This document shows, one piece after another, positions 17,709-26,499 of a stretch of DNA of 64,000 nt. The DNA lies in assembly GCA_017518185.1 (NCBI GenBank), contig JAFWWB010000004.1, positions 176,916 to 240,915 of the forward strand, given 5' to 3'. The stretch is from Lachnospiraceae bacterium (GTDB taxonomy: Bacteria; Bacillota; Clostridia; Lachnospirales; Lachnospiraceae). Below the pieces are notes generated by a model, which saw nothing but the letters and a program-made list of their open reading frames with translations, was not told the origin of the DNA and ran no database searches. The position numbers and the translations under genes are program-made. Numbering within the stretch: position 1 is the stretch's first letter; the number at the start of each line of letters is the position of its first letter.

Positions 17709-18611
17709 ATGTTTGAGATACTGGAAAGGGAGTGGATATACTTCCGGTATTATTTTACGCTGCAGCTGAGCCAGATCTTCTGGTACTGGGTGGCCGGAAT
17801 GGTGATCGGTTCGGTGGTATCCGTATTCTTCAAGGATAAGATACACGGACTGATGCGGGGGATGAAGGACAGCGGGGCCGGAATTTTCGGCATTATCTCC
17901 GCATCGGTGCTGGGAGTGGCCTCTCCGCTTTGCATGTACGGAACCATTCCTATCGCCGCATCGTTTTCAAAGAGCGGGGTGAAGGATGAGTGGCTGGCCT
18001 CCTTCATGATGAGTTCCATACTTCTCAACCCACAGCTTATCATATACAGTGCGGCCCTGGGGCCGAAGGTTTTATGCGTAAGGATCGTGAGCTGTTTTCT
18101 GTGCGGTATCGCGGCCGGGCTCATCATGCGCTTTGCCTTCCGCAAAAAAAGCTTCTTCAGCTTCAAAAGCTTTGATGAACCGAAGAACAGGGATGTGGAT
18201 CCCAACCTTTTCATACGTTTTCTGAAGAATCTGTATCGTAATCTTAAGGCGACAGGTCTGTATTTTCTCCTTGGCATAGTATTATCGGCGCTCTTTCAGA
18301 GATATGTTCCCCGGGAGGCGGTAACCTTTGCTTTCGGCGGAAACGAGGCCTGGGGAGTGCTCATGGCTTCGACCGTGGGAGTGCCGCTCTACGTCTGCGG
18401 CGGAGGTACCATACCGATAATCAGAAGCTGGCTGGCAAACGGCATGAGCATCGGCAGCGCCGCCGCTTTCATGATAACCGGCCCGGCTACAAAGATCACG
18501 AACCTCGGCGCCCTTAAGGTGGTGCTGGGAGGAAAGCATTTTGCGCTGTACTGGGTCTTTGTAATACTCTTCTCCTTTGTGACCGGAGTGGTGGTGAATC
18601 TGGTGATGTGA
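17709..18611 (+). CDS. YraQ/ArsP-like permease (DUF318 family)
   Basis: A 300-residue polytopic membrane protein of the predicted-permease family that includes YraQ and ArsP. It has repeated glycine/proline-containing helices, with the paired family motifs VASPLCMYGTIPIAASF near residue 75 and VGVPLYVCGGGTIPIIRSW near 225, and MITGPATKITNLGALK near 260. A basic, Phe/Lys-rich cytoplasmic loop sits between the two halves (about 140-165). The cysteine-containing motif copies (PLCMYG, PLYVCGGG) recall arsenical permeases, but substrate cannot be assigned. It is encoded eight bases after the DUF362 gene. Integral inner membrane. Confidence 0.85.
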   Translation: MFEILEREWIYFRYYFTLQLSQIFWYWVAGMVIGSVVSVFFKDKIHGLMRGMKDSGAGIFGIISASVLGVASPLCMYGTIPIAASFSKSGVKDEWLASFMMSSILLNPQLIIYSAALGPKVLCVRIVSCFLCGIAAGLIMRFAFRKKSFFSFKSFDEPKNRDVDPNLFIRFLKNLYRNLKATGLYFLLGIVLSALFQRYVPREAVTFAFGGNEAWGVLMASTVGVPLYVCGGGTIPIIRSWLANGMSIGSAAAFMITGPATKITNLGALKVVLGGKHFALYWVFVILFSFVTGVVVNLVM

Positions 18612-18649
18612 AAGGGGCGGGAGAAAAAATGGTATATATTGGTATTTTC

Positions 18650-18658
18650 TGATATAAT
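18650..18658 (+). promoter_or_regulatory. Extended -10 upstream of the NlpC/P60 gene
   Basis: TGATATAAT (18650-18658) is an extended -10 with a consensus hexamer. No good -35 is seen 17 bases upstream, which an extended -10 can tolerate. Confidence 0.5.
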
Positions 18659-18682
18659 GACGAAGAATGTGAGGTGAAGAAC

Positions 18683-20101
18683 ATGAAGAGATCAAAGATC
18701 ATTAAAAACAGACTGTTTGCATTTCTGCTGGCGCTGCCCCTGACCTTTTCGGCAATGACGGAACCTGTAATGGCGGGAGTGCATACGGAGAGCAGCGTTA
18801 CGCAGGAAATGTGCTCGGCGGCATACTGGAATGCCCGTGCCGGGGCTGATGCTGCGAAGCTGCTCATGACACAGGAGCAGATCGCTCATTATAATGCGGC
18901 AGCTCTCGCTGAAGAAGAATGTCATATGAACGATCTTCTTAACATGGATGCGCTCTATGACGCCACAAAGCTTAAGAACAATCTTGCGGACAGCCTGATA
19001 AAGGATATGCCGAACAAGGATATATATGTGAACGGCACAAAGGCTGATACGAAGGCCTGCTACGAATATCTGTCGGAGTGCGTGAGGAACTCCGGCTGGG
19101 ACGGAAGCCAGAAGCCTTTCTACGCGCTGGCAGTGAGCCAGACTCAGATCCGCAACATCCCGACGGCTGAATATATAGGCTACAGCGCGGCGGATACGGA
19201 TGATGAGGCTGTGCTTTCCTCACTGCGTGTTAATGAGCCTTTCGTGATAAAGCAGTTTGCCCTGGTAAACGGCCGCGTCTTCTTCTGGGGCTATTCGGAC
19301 AACGTTTCCGGCTGGGTGGATGCCTTGGATGTGGCCGTATGCAGCAGCAGGAACGAATGGCTGGATATGTGGAAGCCCGGGACGGATCCCTTCATAGTGG
19401 TGACCACGGGATACTTCTATCTCTCCCAGTCACACTACTCACCGGCGACCTCAGAACTTATGCTCACTATGGGAACGACACTCAAGCTGGTGCCGGAAAA
19501 TGAACTTCCTCAGAACATAGCCGGGCGCGGGACCTGGAACAATTATGCTGTTTATGTTCCCACAAGGGGCGCAAACGGAGAGTGTGTAAGACAGATAGCG
19601 CTCATCGGACAGAACAAGAAGGTGAGCGAAGGTTATCTGCCGATGACAGCAGCAAATATCGTAAGTCTCTCCTTTGAATACCTTGGAGATACTTACGGCT
19701 GGGGTGGCATGCTGGATTCTGTTGACTGCTCTGCCTTTGTCCGTAATGTGTACAAGTGCTTCGGACTGGATATGCCCAGAAATACCAACTGGCAGAAGTG
19801 CGTTCCTGGTACCTCTGTAGACGTAAGCACATTGGATGATGCACAGAAAGCGGCAGCCTTCGCCGGCTGCCTGCCCGGAATGCCTCTTTACATGTCAGGA
19901 CACACGATGATATATCTGGGCACGGTAGATGGAGTAAACTACGTGATAAGCGCGCTGGGATCCGTGGCAGACAGCAGCATTGGATCAGGAGTCATGACAC
20001 AGAATTCCGTTGCCATCACGCCTCTTACCGTACACCGCAGGAACGGGACCACCTGGCTTACCAATATCAATGCGGCGGTAATGCCCTGGATGATGCCTTG
20101 A
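18683..20101 (+). CDS. Secreted NlpC/P60 cell-wall hydrolase with SH3-like domains
   Basis: A 472-residue exported protein. The N-terminus (MKRSKIIKNRLFAFLLALPL onward, ending near MAGVHTES) is a signal peptide. The middle has SH3-like segments, e.g. RVFFWGYSDNVSGWVDALDV. The C-terminal NlpC/P60 domain shows the catalytic Cys in SVDCSAFVRNVYKCFG near residue 355 and the His in GHTMIYLGTVDG about 60 residues on. Such enzymes cut peptidoglycan stem peptides. The ATG at 18683 is preferred over the GTG at 18674 because GAGGTG then sits at proper spacing. The next gene starts on the overlapping TTGA, so translation is probably coupled. Confidence 0.9.
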   Translation: MKRSKIIKNRLFAFLLALPLTFSAMTEPVMAGVHTESSVTQEMCSAAYWNARAGADAAKLLMTQEQIAHYNAAALAEEECHMNDLLNMDALYDATKLKNNLADSLIKDMPNKDIYVNGTKADTKACYEYLSECVRNSGWDGSQKPFYALAVSQTQIRNIPTAEYIGYSAADTDDEAVLSSLRVNEPFVIKQFALVNGRVFFWGYSDNVSGWVDALDVAVCSSRNEWLDMWKPGTDPFIVVTTGYFYLSQSHYSPATSELMLTMGTTLKLVPENELPQNIAGRGTWNNYAVYVPTRGANGECVRQIALIGQNKKVSEGYLPMTAANIVSLSFEYLGDTYGWGGMLDSVDCSAFVRNVYKCFGLDMPRNTNWQKCVPGTSVDVSTLDDAQKAAAFAGCLPGMPLYMSGHTMIYLGTVDGVNYVISALGSVADSSIGSGVMTQNSVAITPLTVHRRNGTTWLTNINAAVMPWMMP

Positions 20102-21228
20102 AGAAAAAGCTGACACCCTATTTAAAAACCGTACTGATACTTTCGGCGATCACTATTGTACTGGCGCTTCCCGCGCTGTCACCGCGGCTTTGTGACTCTT
20201 ATACCGACAATGTTTATCCGGTACTGAGGGATGTGATCAGCCATATCACGGCTCTCTTTCCTTTTGCGGTAGGAGAGATACTGATGTATCTGGGTATACT
20301 TGCGGTACTTGCAGCGGCGGTGATGCTTTTCCTTTTTATCTTCTTAAGAGAGAAAAGCGGCTACCGTCGTTTTCTGCTGTTTTATTTCAAAGCCATTTCC
20401 ATTGCGCTGCTGGTACTGGTGCTGCTCTACATGCCCACCTGGTTCGTACCCTTTTGCGGTACTGTCCTCGGAGAGGGTGATCGTGAGCTCAGGACAGAAT
20501 TCTCCTACGAAGAGATCGTAGGATTTCTGGCATATGCCGCTGAAAACGGAAATGCTGCGGCCGAAGAGATAGAGATCGGTGAAGACGGAAGGGTCAGTTT
20601 TCATTCCGCAAAAGAAAATACGGCACTTGCAGCAAAAGCCATGTCGGAGCTTTCCGGTGAATACGGCCGTCTTTCGGGTTATTATCCGCCGGTAAAAGAG
20701 GCAATTTGTTCCGATATACTCGACCGCATGGAGATAGGTGGCTACAACTATCCCTTCACCATGGAGCCCACACATAACCGTTACATGTCCCCTCTTTACC
20801 AGCCACTTCTGGATGCCCACGAATTAGCCCACCATATGGGATACTATAAGGAAAACGAAGCAAACTTCCTGAGCGAGCTGGCCCTGTCCAGGAGTGAAGA
20901 TCCTTATCTCAGGCTTTCGGCGTATATGCGTATGCATTCCTATGTAGCGGACGCATATATGGAGGCCTGCTTCCAAAACGATGCGGAACCGGGAGAATTA
21001 CCTGGATTCAGTAAACGCGCTATGAAGATCTATAAAGCGGGACTGGCGGCAGAACAGGAGATATACGAGGCAGATACCCATGTGATCGATGAGATCCCGG
21101 CAGCAGACGAAGCAATACGCGATGCTGCCGACCGCGGCTGGGATATCCAGGGAGAGATACTTAAAGAAAACTCTTATGACGGCGTGGTGCTGCTGTTATT
21201 ACAGTATTACTATTGTTCCGGGGAATAG
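20098..21228 (+). CDS. DUF3810 membrane protein with HExxH motif
   Basis: A 376-residue DUF3810-family protein. Three N-terminal hydrophobic segments (about 8-25, 55-82 and 95-118) are followed by a soluble domain holding DAHELAHHMGYYKENEANFL near residue 240. This is a zinc-metallopeptidase-like HExxH with a downstream Glu, so a membrane-tethered peptidase is plausible but not demonstrated. The start is a TTG that overlaps the stop of the NlpC/P60 gene (TTGA), indicating translational coupling. Its tie to a peptidoglycan hydrolase suggests an envelope role. Confidence 0.85.
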   Translation: MKKKLTPYLKTVLILSAITIVLALPALSPRLCDSYTDNVYPVLRDVISHITALFPFAVGEILMYLGILAVLAAAVMLFLFIFLREKSGYRRFLLFYFKAISIALLVLVLLYMPTWFVPFCGTVLGEGDRELRTEFSYEEIVGFLAYAAENGNAAAEEIEIGEDGRVSFHSAKENTALAAKAMSELSGEYGRLSGYYPPVKEAICSDILDRMEIGGYNYPFTMEPTHNRYMSPLYQPLLDAHELAHHMGYYKENEANFLSELALSRSEDPYLRLSAYMRMHSYVADAYMEACFQNDAEPGELPGFSKRAMKIYKAGLAAEQEIYEADTHVIDEIPAADEAIRDAADRGWDIQGEILKENSYDGVVLLLLQYYYCSGE

Positions 21229-21231
21229 CCT

Positions 21232-21310
21232 GTGTCATCCCGAGCGTAGTCGATAAGTGAGGCAGAAGATCTTTGATCTTCGTAGCCGAACTTATGCTGT
21301 GGCTGGGATC
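21232..21310. repeat. REP-like repeat, single degenerate copy
   Basis: It begins with TGTCATCCCGAGCGTAGTCG just after the DUF3810 stop and runs to GGCTGGGATCCT. It contains a perfect hairpin GAAGATC-TTT-GATCTTC (21265-21281). It belongs to the same dispersed family as the repeats at 3955, 55585 and 62009. Confidence 0.65.
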
Positions 21311-21351
21311 CTAAAACGGTTTTATAGATGAATATCAGATGGAGGCGATCA

Positions 21352-22713
21352 ATGAAAAAACGTATCCTCAGAGTGTTAACGATCCTTGCCTGTGTGTCCG
21401 CTCTTACAGCATGCGGAAGCAAAGCGGGCCGTGAATCAGGCAGCGAAAGAAGCAGATACGACAGCAGCAAAGATAATGATAAAGACGATGAGCCTGCGGA
21501 AAAGGAAAGCTCCGGAAAAAAGACCTCATCTTCTGAAACTGTATCTGAAGAGGGCGAAGATATTCCTTCAGGTGAAAACTTCGCGGATGATCTTGCAAAA
21601 GAGTACGACACCGTTCAGGAAACAGGCAGCAGCGGGAAGCCGCTGTTTCAGTATAACAGGGAAAAATATGAGGAAGTCCTGGCCGAACCCGACGATCCCT
21701 ATGATTTCTGCGCTGCAAGCGACTATATATCTACAGGCTCACCCGATTCAAGCTGGGGACTTACATTAACGATCCATGATGCCTGCGGCTACAAGACTGT
21801 TTTCGATTTTGATAAGCCATCGCTTGCGGATATCAACAAAGTCATTGATGATAATCCGAAGATAGGTAAAGATTATAAGGAGTTCTTCAAGGACTATGCA
21901 AAGAGCTGGCTGGAACTGTGGCCGGATTCCGATCTTTCCAACTTATATTATAACCTGAAGACCCTTAAGATCGAGGAGTGTACACCGGAAGAGATCCATG
22001 CGATCTCACTGAGCTTCTCCACCGTAGCCTGCTATGTAAAAGCCGATAATAAGATCTACATCAGGGAAGGTATCGATCTGAATGACAAAAACAGCGATGA
22101 TTATATCGTGATGTCACATGAACTGACTCATCCTGCAAGGACATTGGACATAAAGGACGGAAAAAACAAATACCATTTTACAAGTTACGTTTATGATCTT
22201 ATCTCATATGAAGGCGGGAGCATGTATGATGAAGCAGTGATCACAAATCTGATCTACGAGATGCAGAACGAAGGAAAGAGATCGATCTATTATACTGTTC
22301 CCTGCTCCTATTACCGGATAATTATGGATTGTGTCGGTTATGACGGAAATGATTATATGAATCATTCCAGCAACTATATCGCCAAAAAAATGGATGAGTA
22401 TATGGGTGATGAGTATTATGCCTATTATATCATGGAACTGATAGGTTACCGTTTTAAGGAAAAGAACGAAACGTATATTAGTGTGGAGATCGAGGATTAC
22501 TCTCCTTTGTATGAATATATCACCAGGATGTACATGAAGAAATATCTGAAGCCGCAGATGGATGCGGCTGAAGCGGAAGCCGTATTTGAGGATTTTACGG
22601 ATGAGATGGCCTGGAACATCGAAAACCTGCAGTATGAATACGAGGAGCAGGATCCCGATACCTTCCGCCCTTATTTCGAGCAATGCTGCGAGGAGCTGGG
22701 GATAGGTATCTGA
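21352..22713 (+). CDS. Lipoprotein with HExxH metallopeptidase-like motif
   Basis: A 453-residue predicted lipoprotein: MKKRILRVLTILACVSALTAC gives a signal peptide and LTAC lipobox. A Ser/Lys/Asp/Glu-rich linker follows (about 25-75). The globular part contains YIVMSHELTHPARTLD near residue 253, with an HELTH zinc-binding-like motif, and a run of acidic residues downstream (MYDEAVITNLIYE) that could supply the third ligand. It is Tyr-rich toward the C-terminus. The start at 21352 is supported by GGAGG; an in-frame ATG at 21328 lacks a site. I cannot place it in a named peptidase family. It follows the DUF3810 gene, another HExxH protein, after a REP-like spacer. Confidence 0.8.
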   Translation: MKKRILRVLTILACVSALTACGSKAGRESGSERSRYDSSKDNDKDDEPAEKESSGKKTSSSETVSEEGEDIPSGENFADDLAKEYDTVQETGSSGKPLFQYNREKYEEVLAEPDDPYDFCAASDYISTGSPDSSWGLTLTIHDACGYKTVFDFDKPSLADINKVIDDNPKIGKDYKEFFKDYAKSWLELWPDSDLSNLYYNLKTLKIEECTPEEIHAISLSFSTVACYVKADNKIYIREGIDLNDKNSDDYIVMSHELTHPARTLDIKDGKNKYHFTSYVYDLISYEGGSMYDEAVITNLIYEMQNEGKRSIYYTVPCSYYRIIMDCVGYDGNDYMNHSSNYIAKKMDEYMGDEYYAYYIMELIGYRFKEKNETYISVEIEDYSPLYEYITRMYMKKYLKPQMDAAEAEAVFEDFTDEMAWNIENLQYEYEEQDPDTFRPYFEQCCEELGIGI

Positions 22714-22732
22714 AATCCCAAGACAGATTTCA
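22711..22732. other. Small hairpin across two convergent stop codons
   Basis: TGAAATC (22711-22717) pairs with GATTTCA (22726-22732) across an eight-base loop, covering the ends of both convergent genes. There is no T-tract on either side, so it may be a weak terminator or chance. Confidence 0.3.
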
Positions 22733-24292
22733 CACTACCGCCTCGTAGATCTGCTTTCCGTTGATCTCCACTTCTTTCACTCCCGGATATTTCTTCTGGT
22801 TGAAGTTGAAGGTCAGCATGTAGCCGTGATCCAGATGCATACTATCAAGATAAGCGGAGAGCTGCTGCTCGCCCTCCTCATGGTATGCAGGGCCTCTCCA
22901 GATCTTAAGCTCTATCACGTACTGCCTGCCAAGATAATCAACGACCACATCCATCCGTCCTTCGTCAAGAGTCTCGGCTTCTACATAGAAGTTCCCGGTT
23001 CCGTTGATGATCGGCTTTAGGTAGAAAAGGAAGAATTTCCGGCCTTCTTTTTCGTGGAAACGCTCATCCTTATCGCCATAGATATCCGTATAGTGTTCTA
23101 CAAAACGCTCGAGAACCCTTCGCATATCAAGGATCCCGTCCTTTACGAACTGCGAACGGTCCAGTGATCCGTTTTTATAGATGTCATCCGACCTGGACGC
23201 TTCCACTACAAACAGATTGTACATCCATATCTCAAATATCCGGTTTCCTACACATGCCTTGCCGTCTCTGGGTACAATATAACCGAACATGGTCGCTATG
23301 TTCAGTTCCTTTTCATATCCCGTATAAGGATATTTTCTGCCTGTATACAGCATATTGTAGAGCATATCATGTAACTCGGGATACTGATCCAGTTTTTTTG
23401 CAAGGTCATCAAACAGAGTATTGCTCTCTCCGAGTATCTCCTTTACTGCCCGTTGAAAACCTTCGGCAGTCCAGGAATCATCAAGACCTTCCTCATCCAT
23501 GATCTGACAAAGGCGCGACACAAGAAAAGGATATCCTGAGGTGTAATCCCTTATCCTCTTTGCCATAGCAGACACATCCATACCGGTGGAATGATCGGCC
23601 TCATATTCCTTAAGCATTCCGGCAATACCGGATTCCTGCAGGGACATATCTTTATCAAATCCGACCGCTATGTTCCAGGGACTGTTATACTGGTGTTCCT
23701 CTTCAGACCGCATTTTAAGCTTAAGGTTCTTTATATCATAGACCCCTGCAAGGATAACGCTGTGGAAGGTGGGACTTTCCTCCCGTTTCAGGTATCGAGC
23801 CCTGAGCATACCGAGGAATTTCAGAAATATACTGTGATTTCCCGCAGAATCAACCTCATCGATCAGGATCACGATCTTTTTTTCTTCCGCTTTACAGATA
23901 TCGCCAATCAGTCTGTTGATTTTTCTTGAATCCAGTTCCGGTATCTCATCCACTGAATGCAGGATCTCTTTGGTCCTTTCACTGATATCCGCAATGCCTT
24001 CCTCTGCCATATCCGCAAGCATGCCGAAAAAGGAGTGATAGAAAGTTGAAAAATCTTTATATTCCTCGTCTCCAAGTCCTTCAAAACTGATAAAGAATAC
24101 AGCATATCCTATAGATTCCAGGCGATCACGCAGCAGAGAAAGGGTGGTAGTCTTTCCGTACTGGCGCCCGCGGTTGACCGTGAAATACATCCCCTTGTCT
24201 ACCAGCTTCTGCATGGCATCAAGGTTTTCGGAGATATCCACCATATAATGCTTATGTGGGAAACAAGTTCCCGTGACATTGAATTCCTTCAT
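22730..24292 (-). CDS. AAA-ATPase-like / PD-(D/E)XK nuclease family protein
   Basis: A 520-residue member of the AAA-ATPase_like (PF09820-type) plus DUF1703 nuclease family. The Walker A region is NRGRQYGKTTTLSLL near residue 40 and Walker B is KIVILIDEVDSAG near 140. The C-terminal part has the PD-(D/E)XK-like signature: GRMDVVVDYLGRQYVIELKI near 470. These proteins occur in many copies in Clostridia and Bacteroidetes; biological role is not established. It starts 33 bases downstream of the ydcF-like gene with AAAGGAA upstream, so it may be the last gene of that operon. Confidence 0.88.
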   Translation of the reverse strand: MKEFNVTGTCFPHKHYMVDISENLDAMQKLVDKGMYFTVNRGRQYGKTTTLSLLRDRLESIGYAVFFISFEGLGDEEYKDFSTFYHSFFGMLADMAEEGIADISERTKEILHSVDEIPELDSRKINRLIGDICKAEEKKIVILIDEVDSAGNHSIFLKFLGMLRARYLKREESPTFHSVILAGVYDIKNLKLKMRSEEEHQYNSPWNIAVGFDKDMSLQESGIAGMLKEYEADHSTGMDVSAMAKRIRDYTSGYPFLVSRLCQIMDEEGLDDSWTAEGFQRAVKEILGESNTLFDDLAKKLDQYPELHDMLYNMLYTGRKYPYTGYEKELNIATMFGYIVPRDGKACVGNRIFEIWMYNLFVVEASRSDDIYKNGSLDRSQFVKDGILDMRRVLERFVEHYTDIYGDKDERFHEKEGRKFFLFYLKPIINGTGNFYVEAETLDEGRMDVVVDYLGRQYVIELKIWRGPAYHEEGEQQLSAYLDSMHLDHGYMLTFNFNQKKYPGVKEVEINGKQIYEAVV

Positions 24293-24325
24293 TATCAGTT
24301 ATTTTCCTTTCTTCATCCCCCGGCC

Positions 24326-25126
24326 TCACAGCCACCACTCATACAGCACTCCGTAGAGTTCCCGCAGGTAATAGGTCGGCAGCAGCCAGAGAGGCGTGCC
24401 GGCCGGGATGCAGCGGCATTTTATGCCCTGTTTTTTTGCGGCAAGATAGGAACGGTAACAGTGATATTCATTCGTCACCACGGTGAGCTCTTCGTTAAGC
24501 CCGTTCTCTTTGGCGACGCTTTTGGAAAAGAGTACGTTTTCCCTGGTTGAGGTGGAAAACTCTTCCTTATACAGGCGGTTTTCGGATATGCCCTTTGCGG
24601 CCAGCCATCTGTACATGCATTCGGCTTCCGTCATGGTCTCGTCCTCTCCCTGTCCTCCGGATAAGATGCACTTTACCCCGGGATTCTCCTTCAGATATGC
24701 GTAAGCGGCATCCAGTCTTGATTCCAGCATTATGCTGGGCCGGTCGCCGTAGGCCTTGCAGCCCAGTACAACAAGCGTTTCCTCTCCGGAGGGAACTCTC
24801 AGAGCCGCGCTGACCATCAGAACGGTTATCAGTATTGCGACAAAGGCTATTATGGCGCAGACCGCCGCAAGTGAATTTATCAGCAGCCGCCCCGGTCTGT
24901 TCTGCATCTCCAGGAGGATGCGGTCGTTTATCTGCTTCATGAAAGCTGCATAGAGAAGAGCCGCAAAGCAGAGAACCATGCCGGTCATGTTCCCTATGTT
25001 AAGTATCCCCTTCAGAAAGAGAGGGGTAACAAAACAGAGTCCCAGCAATATGGCCGCCGATGCGATCACGATCCGCCATATCTGCTGTTTCGATGTTCTT
25101 TTTTTCAGAAAAGAAAGATCCTTCAT
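24326..25126 (-). CDS. YdcF/SanA-like DUF218 membrane protein
   Basis: A 266-residue protein with N-terminal hydrophobic helices (about 16-35, 40-58 and 85-110) and a DUF218 domain: LVVLGCKAYGDRPSIMLESR, CILSGGQGEDETMTEAECM and VVTNEYHCYRSYLAAKK. The family includes YdcF and SanA/ElyC proteins tied to envelope integrity. It starts two bases after the TrkA-like gene on the minus strand, so co-transcription is nearly certain. Biochemical activity unknown. Confidence 0.88.
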   Translation of the reverse strand: MKDLSFLKKRTSKQQIWRIVIASAAILLGLCFVTPLFLKGILNIGNMTGMVLCFAALLYAAFMKQINDRILLEMQNRPGRLLINSLAAVCAIIAFVAILITVLMVSAALRVPSGEETLVVLGCKAYGDRPSIMLESRLDAAYAYLKENPGVKCILSGGQGEDETMTEAECMYRWLAAKGISENRLYKEEFSTSTRENVLFSKSVAKENGLNEELTVVTNEYHCYRSYLAAKKQGIKCRCIPAGTPLWLLPTYYLRELYGVLYEWWL

Positions 25127-25128
25127 TT

Positions 25129-26499
25129 TTATCCCGCTATATCGTTTAAGTGCTGCACCTTCTGTTTCCTGGAAACTGCAACTATGACTTTATCACCTTC
25201 CTGTATGGTGGTGTCTCCGGAAGGCACTATCAGATTCCCGCCGCGGAAGATGGCAGCTATCAGCACATTCTTCTTCAGACGGAAGCGTCTTTCCTTAAAC
25301 TGTATGTTCAGGAGCAAAAAATCGGCGCCGACGGTAAGCTCTTTTATCTCTGCCAGTCCTTCGGCTATGATATAGAATTTGCCGATCTCGTTTTCGAATT
25401 TCTGGCCGTCGTTACGGCGGATAAAGCGCATAGCCCTCAGGGCCGCGGATTCCACCGGGGATACGGTGATGTCGATATTGACCCTGTGCAGCAGCCTCAG
25501 ATGTTCGGGAGCAGCCACGCAGGTTACGATGGAGGGTATATGGGCTGACCAGGCATACATACTGGTGACCAGGTTGGTCTCATCCCTGTCGGTCAGGGAC
25601 ATGACCATATCCATCTTATTTATATTCTCTTCCCTCAGTATTTCCAGGGGCTCGGAATTTCCCGCATACATGATCCTGGAATCCTGGTGGCATTCCATGA
25701 GATATCTGCATCTGTCGGGATCCCAGTCGATCACCGTCACCTGAATACCGTCTTTTTCCAGGAGATCCAGAAGATATCCCGTGATGACACCTCCTCCTAT
25801 GATCATGGCCTTTCTGACGGTTTTCCTGCGGATCCCCAGTTTGGGAAGAGTCTCTTCAAGCTCATCCCTGGATATGACCAGGGTAAGATTATCACCGGGT
25901 TCCACTATATATTCGCCGTCCGGTATGATGAGCTTTCCGTCACGCAGCGCCGCTACCACAAGAGTGTTGATCTCTTTTGTCTTCTTTATAAAATTGAGGC
26001 TATGGCCGCAGAGCGGAGAATCATCGGGTACATTAAGATCCATCAGGTGGATGCCTCTCCGCCAGAAGCCGATCAGCTTCGTAAATCCGGGCATTCCCAC
26101 GTTATGGTATATCTCCTCTGCCACATCCTCAAGGGGCCGCAGTATCGTGTCTATATTGTATTCCTTTTTCAGATAGTCCTGTTCCTTTGCAAAATCCACC
26201 ATGGATATGCGGGCAGCCGAGAGGCGGGTTCCGAGACTCTTCGCCTGCATGCAGCTCAGAAGATTTATCTCGTCCACGGGGGTCAGGGCAACGATGGCAT
26301 CCGCCGTTGCAGCTCCTGCAGCCAGCAGGGTCTCTCTTGAGGCGCCGCTGCCCACATAGCCGTTAACGCTGAATGTGTCGGTGATATGGTCGATGAGCTT
26401 TGCATCCTTATCGATCACGGATATATCGTGATTATCCGAAGCCATTGCCGAGATCAGCATATGTCCCGTGCGTCCAAGGCCTATGATGATGATCTTCAT
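25129..26499 (-). CDS. trkA: TrkA-like two-domain RCK K+-transport regulatory protein
   Basis: A 456-residue cytoplasmic protein with two tandem RCK_N/RCK_C units, the architecture of Trk/Ktr regulatory subunits. Rossmann nucleotide-binding motifs are IIIGLGRTGHMLISAM at residue 3 and MIIGGGVITGYLLDLL near 232; TrkA-C domains lie near 140-215 and 370-450. The first motif is GLGRTG and the second GGGVITG. No TrkH/TrkG membrane subunit is in the window. Instead its start overlaps the stop of a CPA1 antiporter gene by four bases (ATGA), so it may gate that antiporter or serve a distant TrkH. Confidence 0.9.
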   Translation of the reverse strand: MKIIIIGLGRTGHMLISAMASDNHDISVIDKDAKLIDHITDTFSVNGYVGSGASRETLLAAGAATADAIVALTPVDEINLLSCMQAKSLGTRLSAARISMVDFAKEQDYLKKEYNIDTILRPLEDVAEEIYHNVGMPGFTKLIGFWRRGIHLMDLNVPDDSPLCGHSLNFIKKTKEINTLVVAALRDGKLIIPDGEYIVEPGDNLTLVISRDELEETLPKLGIRRKTVRKAMIIGGGVITGYLLDLLEKDGIQVTVIDWDPDRCRYLMECHQDSRIMYAGNSEPLEILREENINKMDMVMSLTDRDETNLVTSMYAWSAHIPSIVTCVAAPEHLRLLHRVNIDITVSPVESAALRAMRFIRRNDGQKFENEIGKFYIIAEGLAEIKELTVGADFLLLNIQFKERRFRLKKNVLIAAIFRGGNLIVPSGDTTIQEGDKVIVAVSRKQKVQHLNDIAG

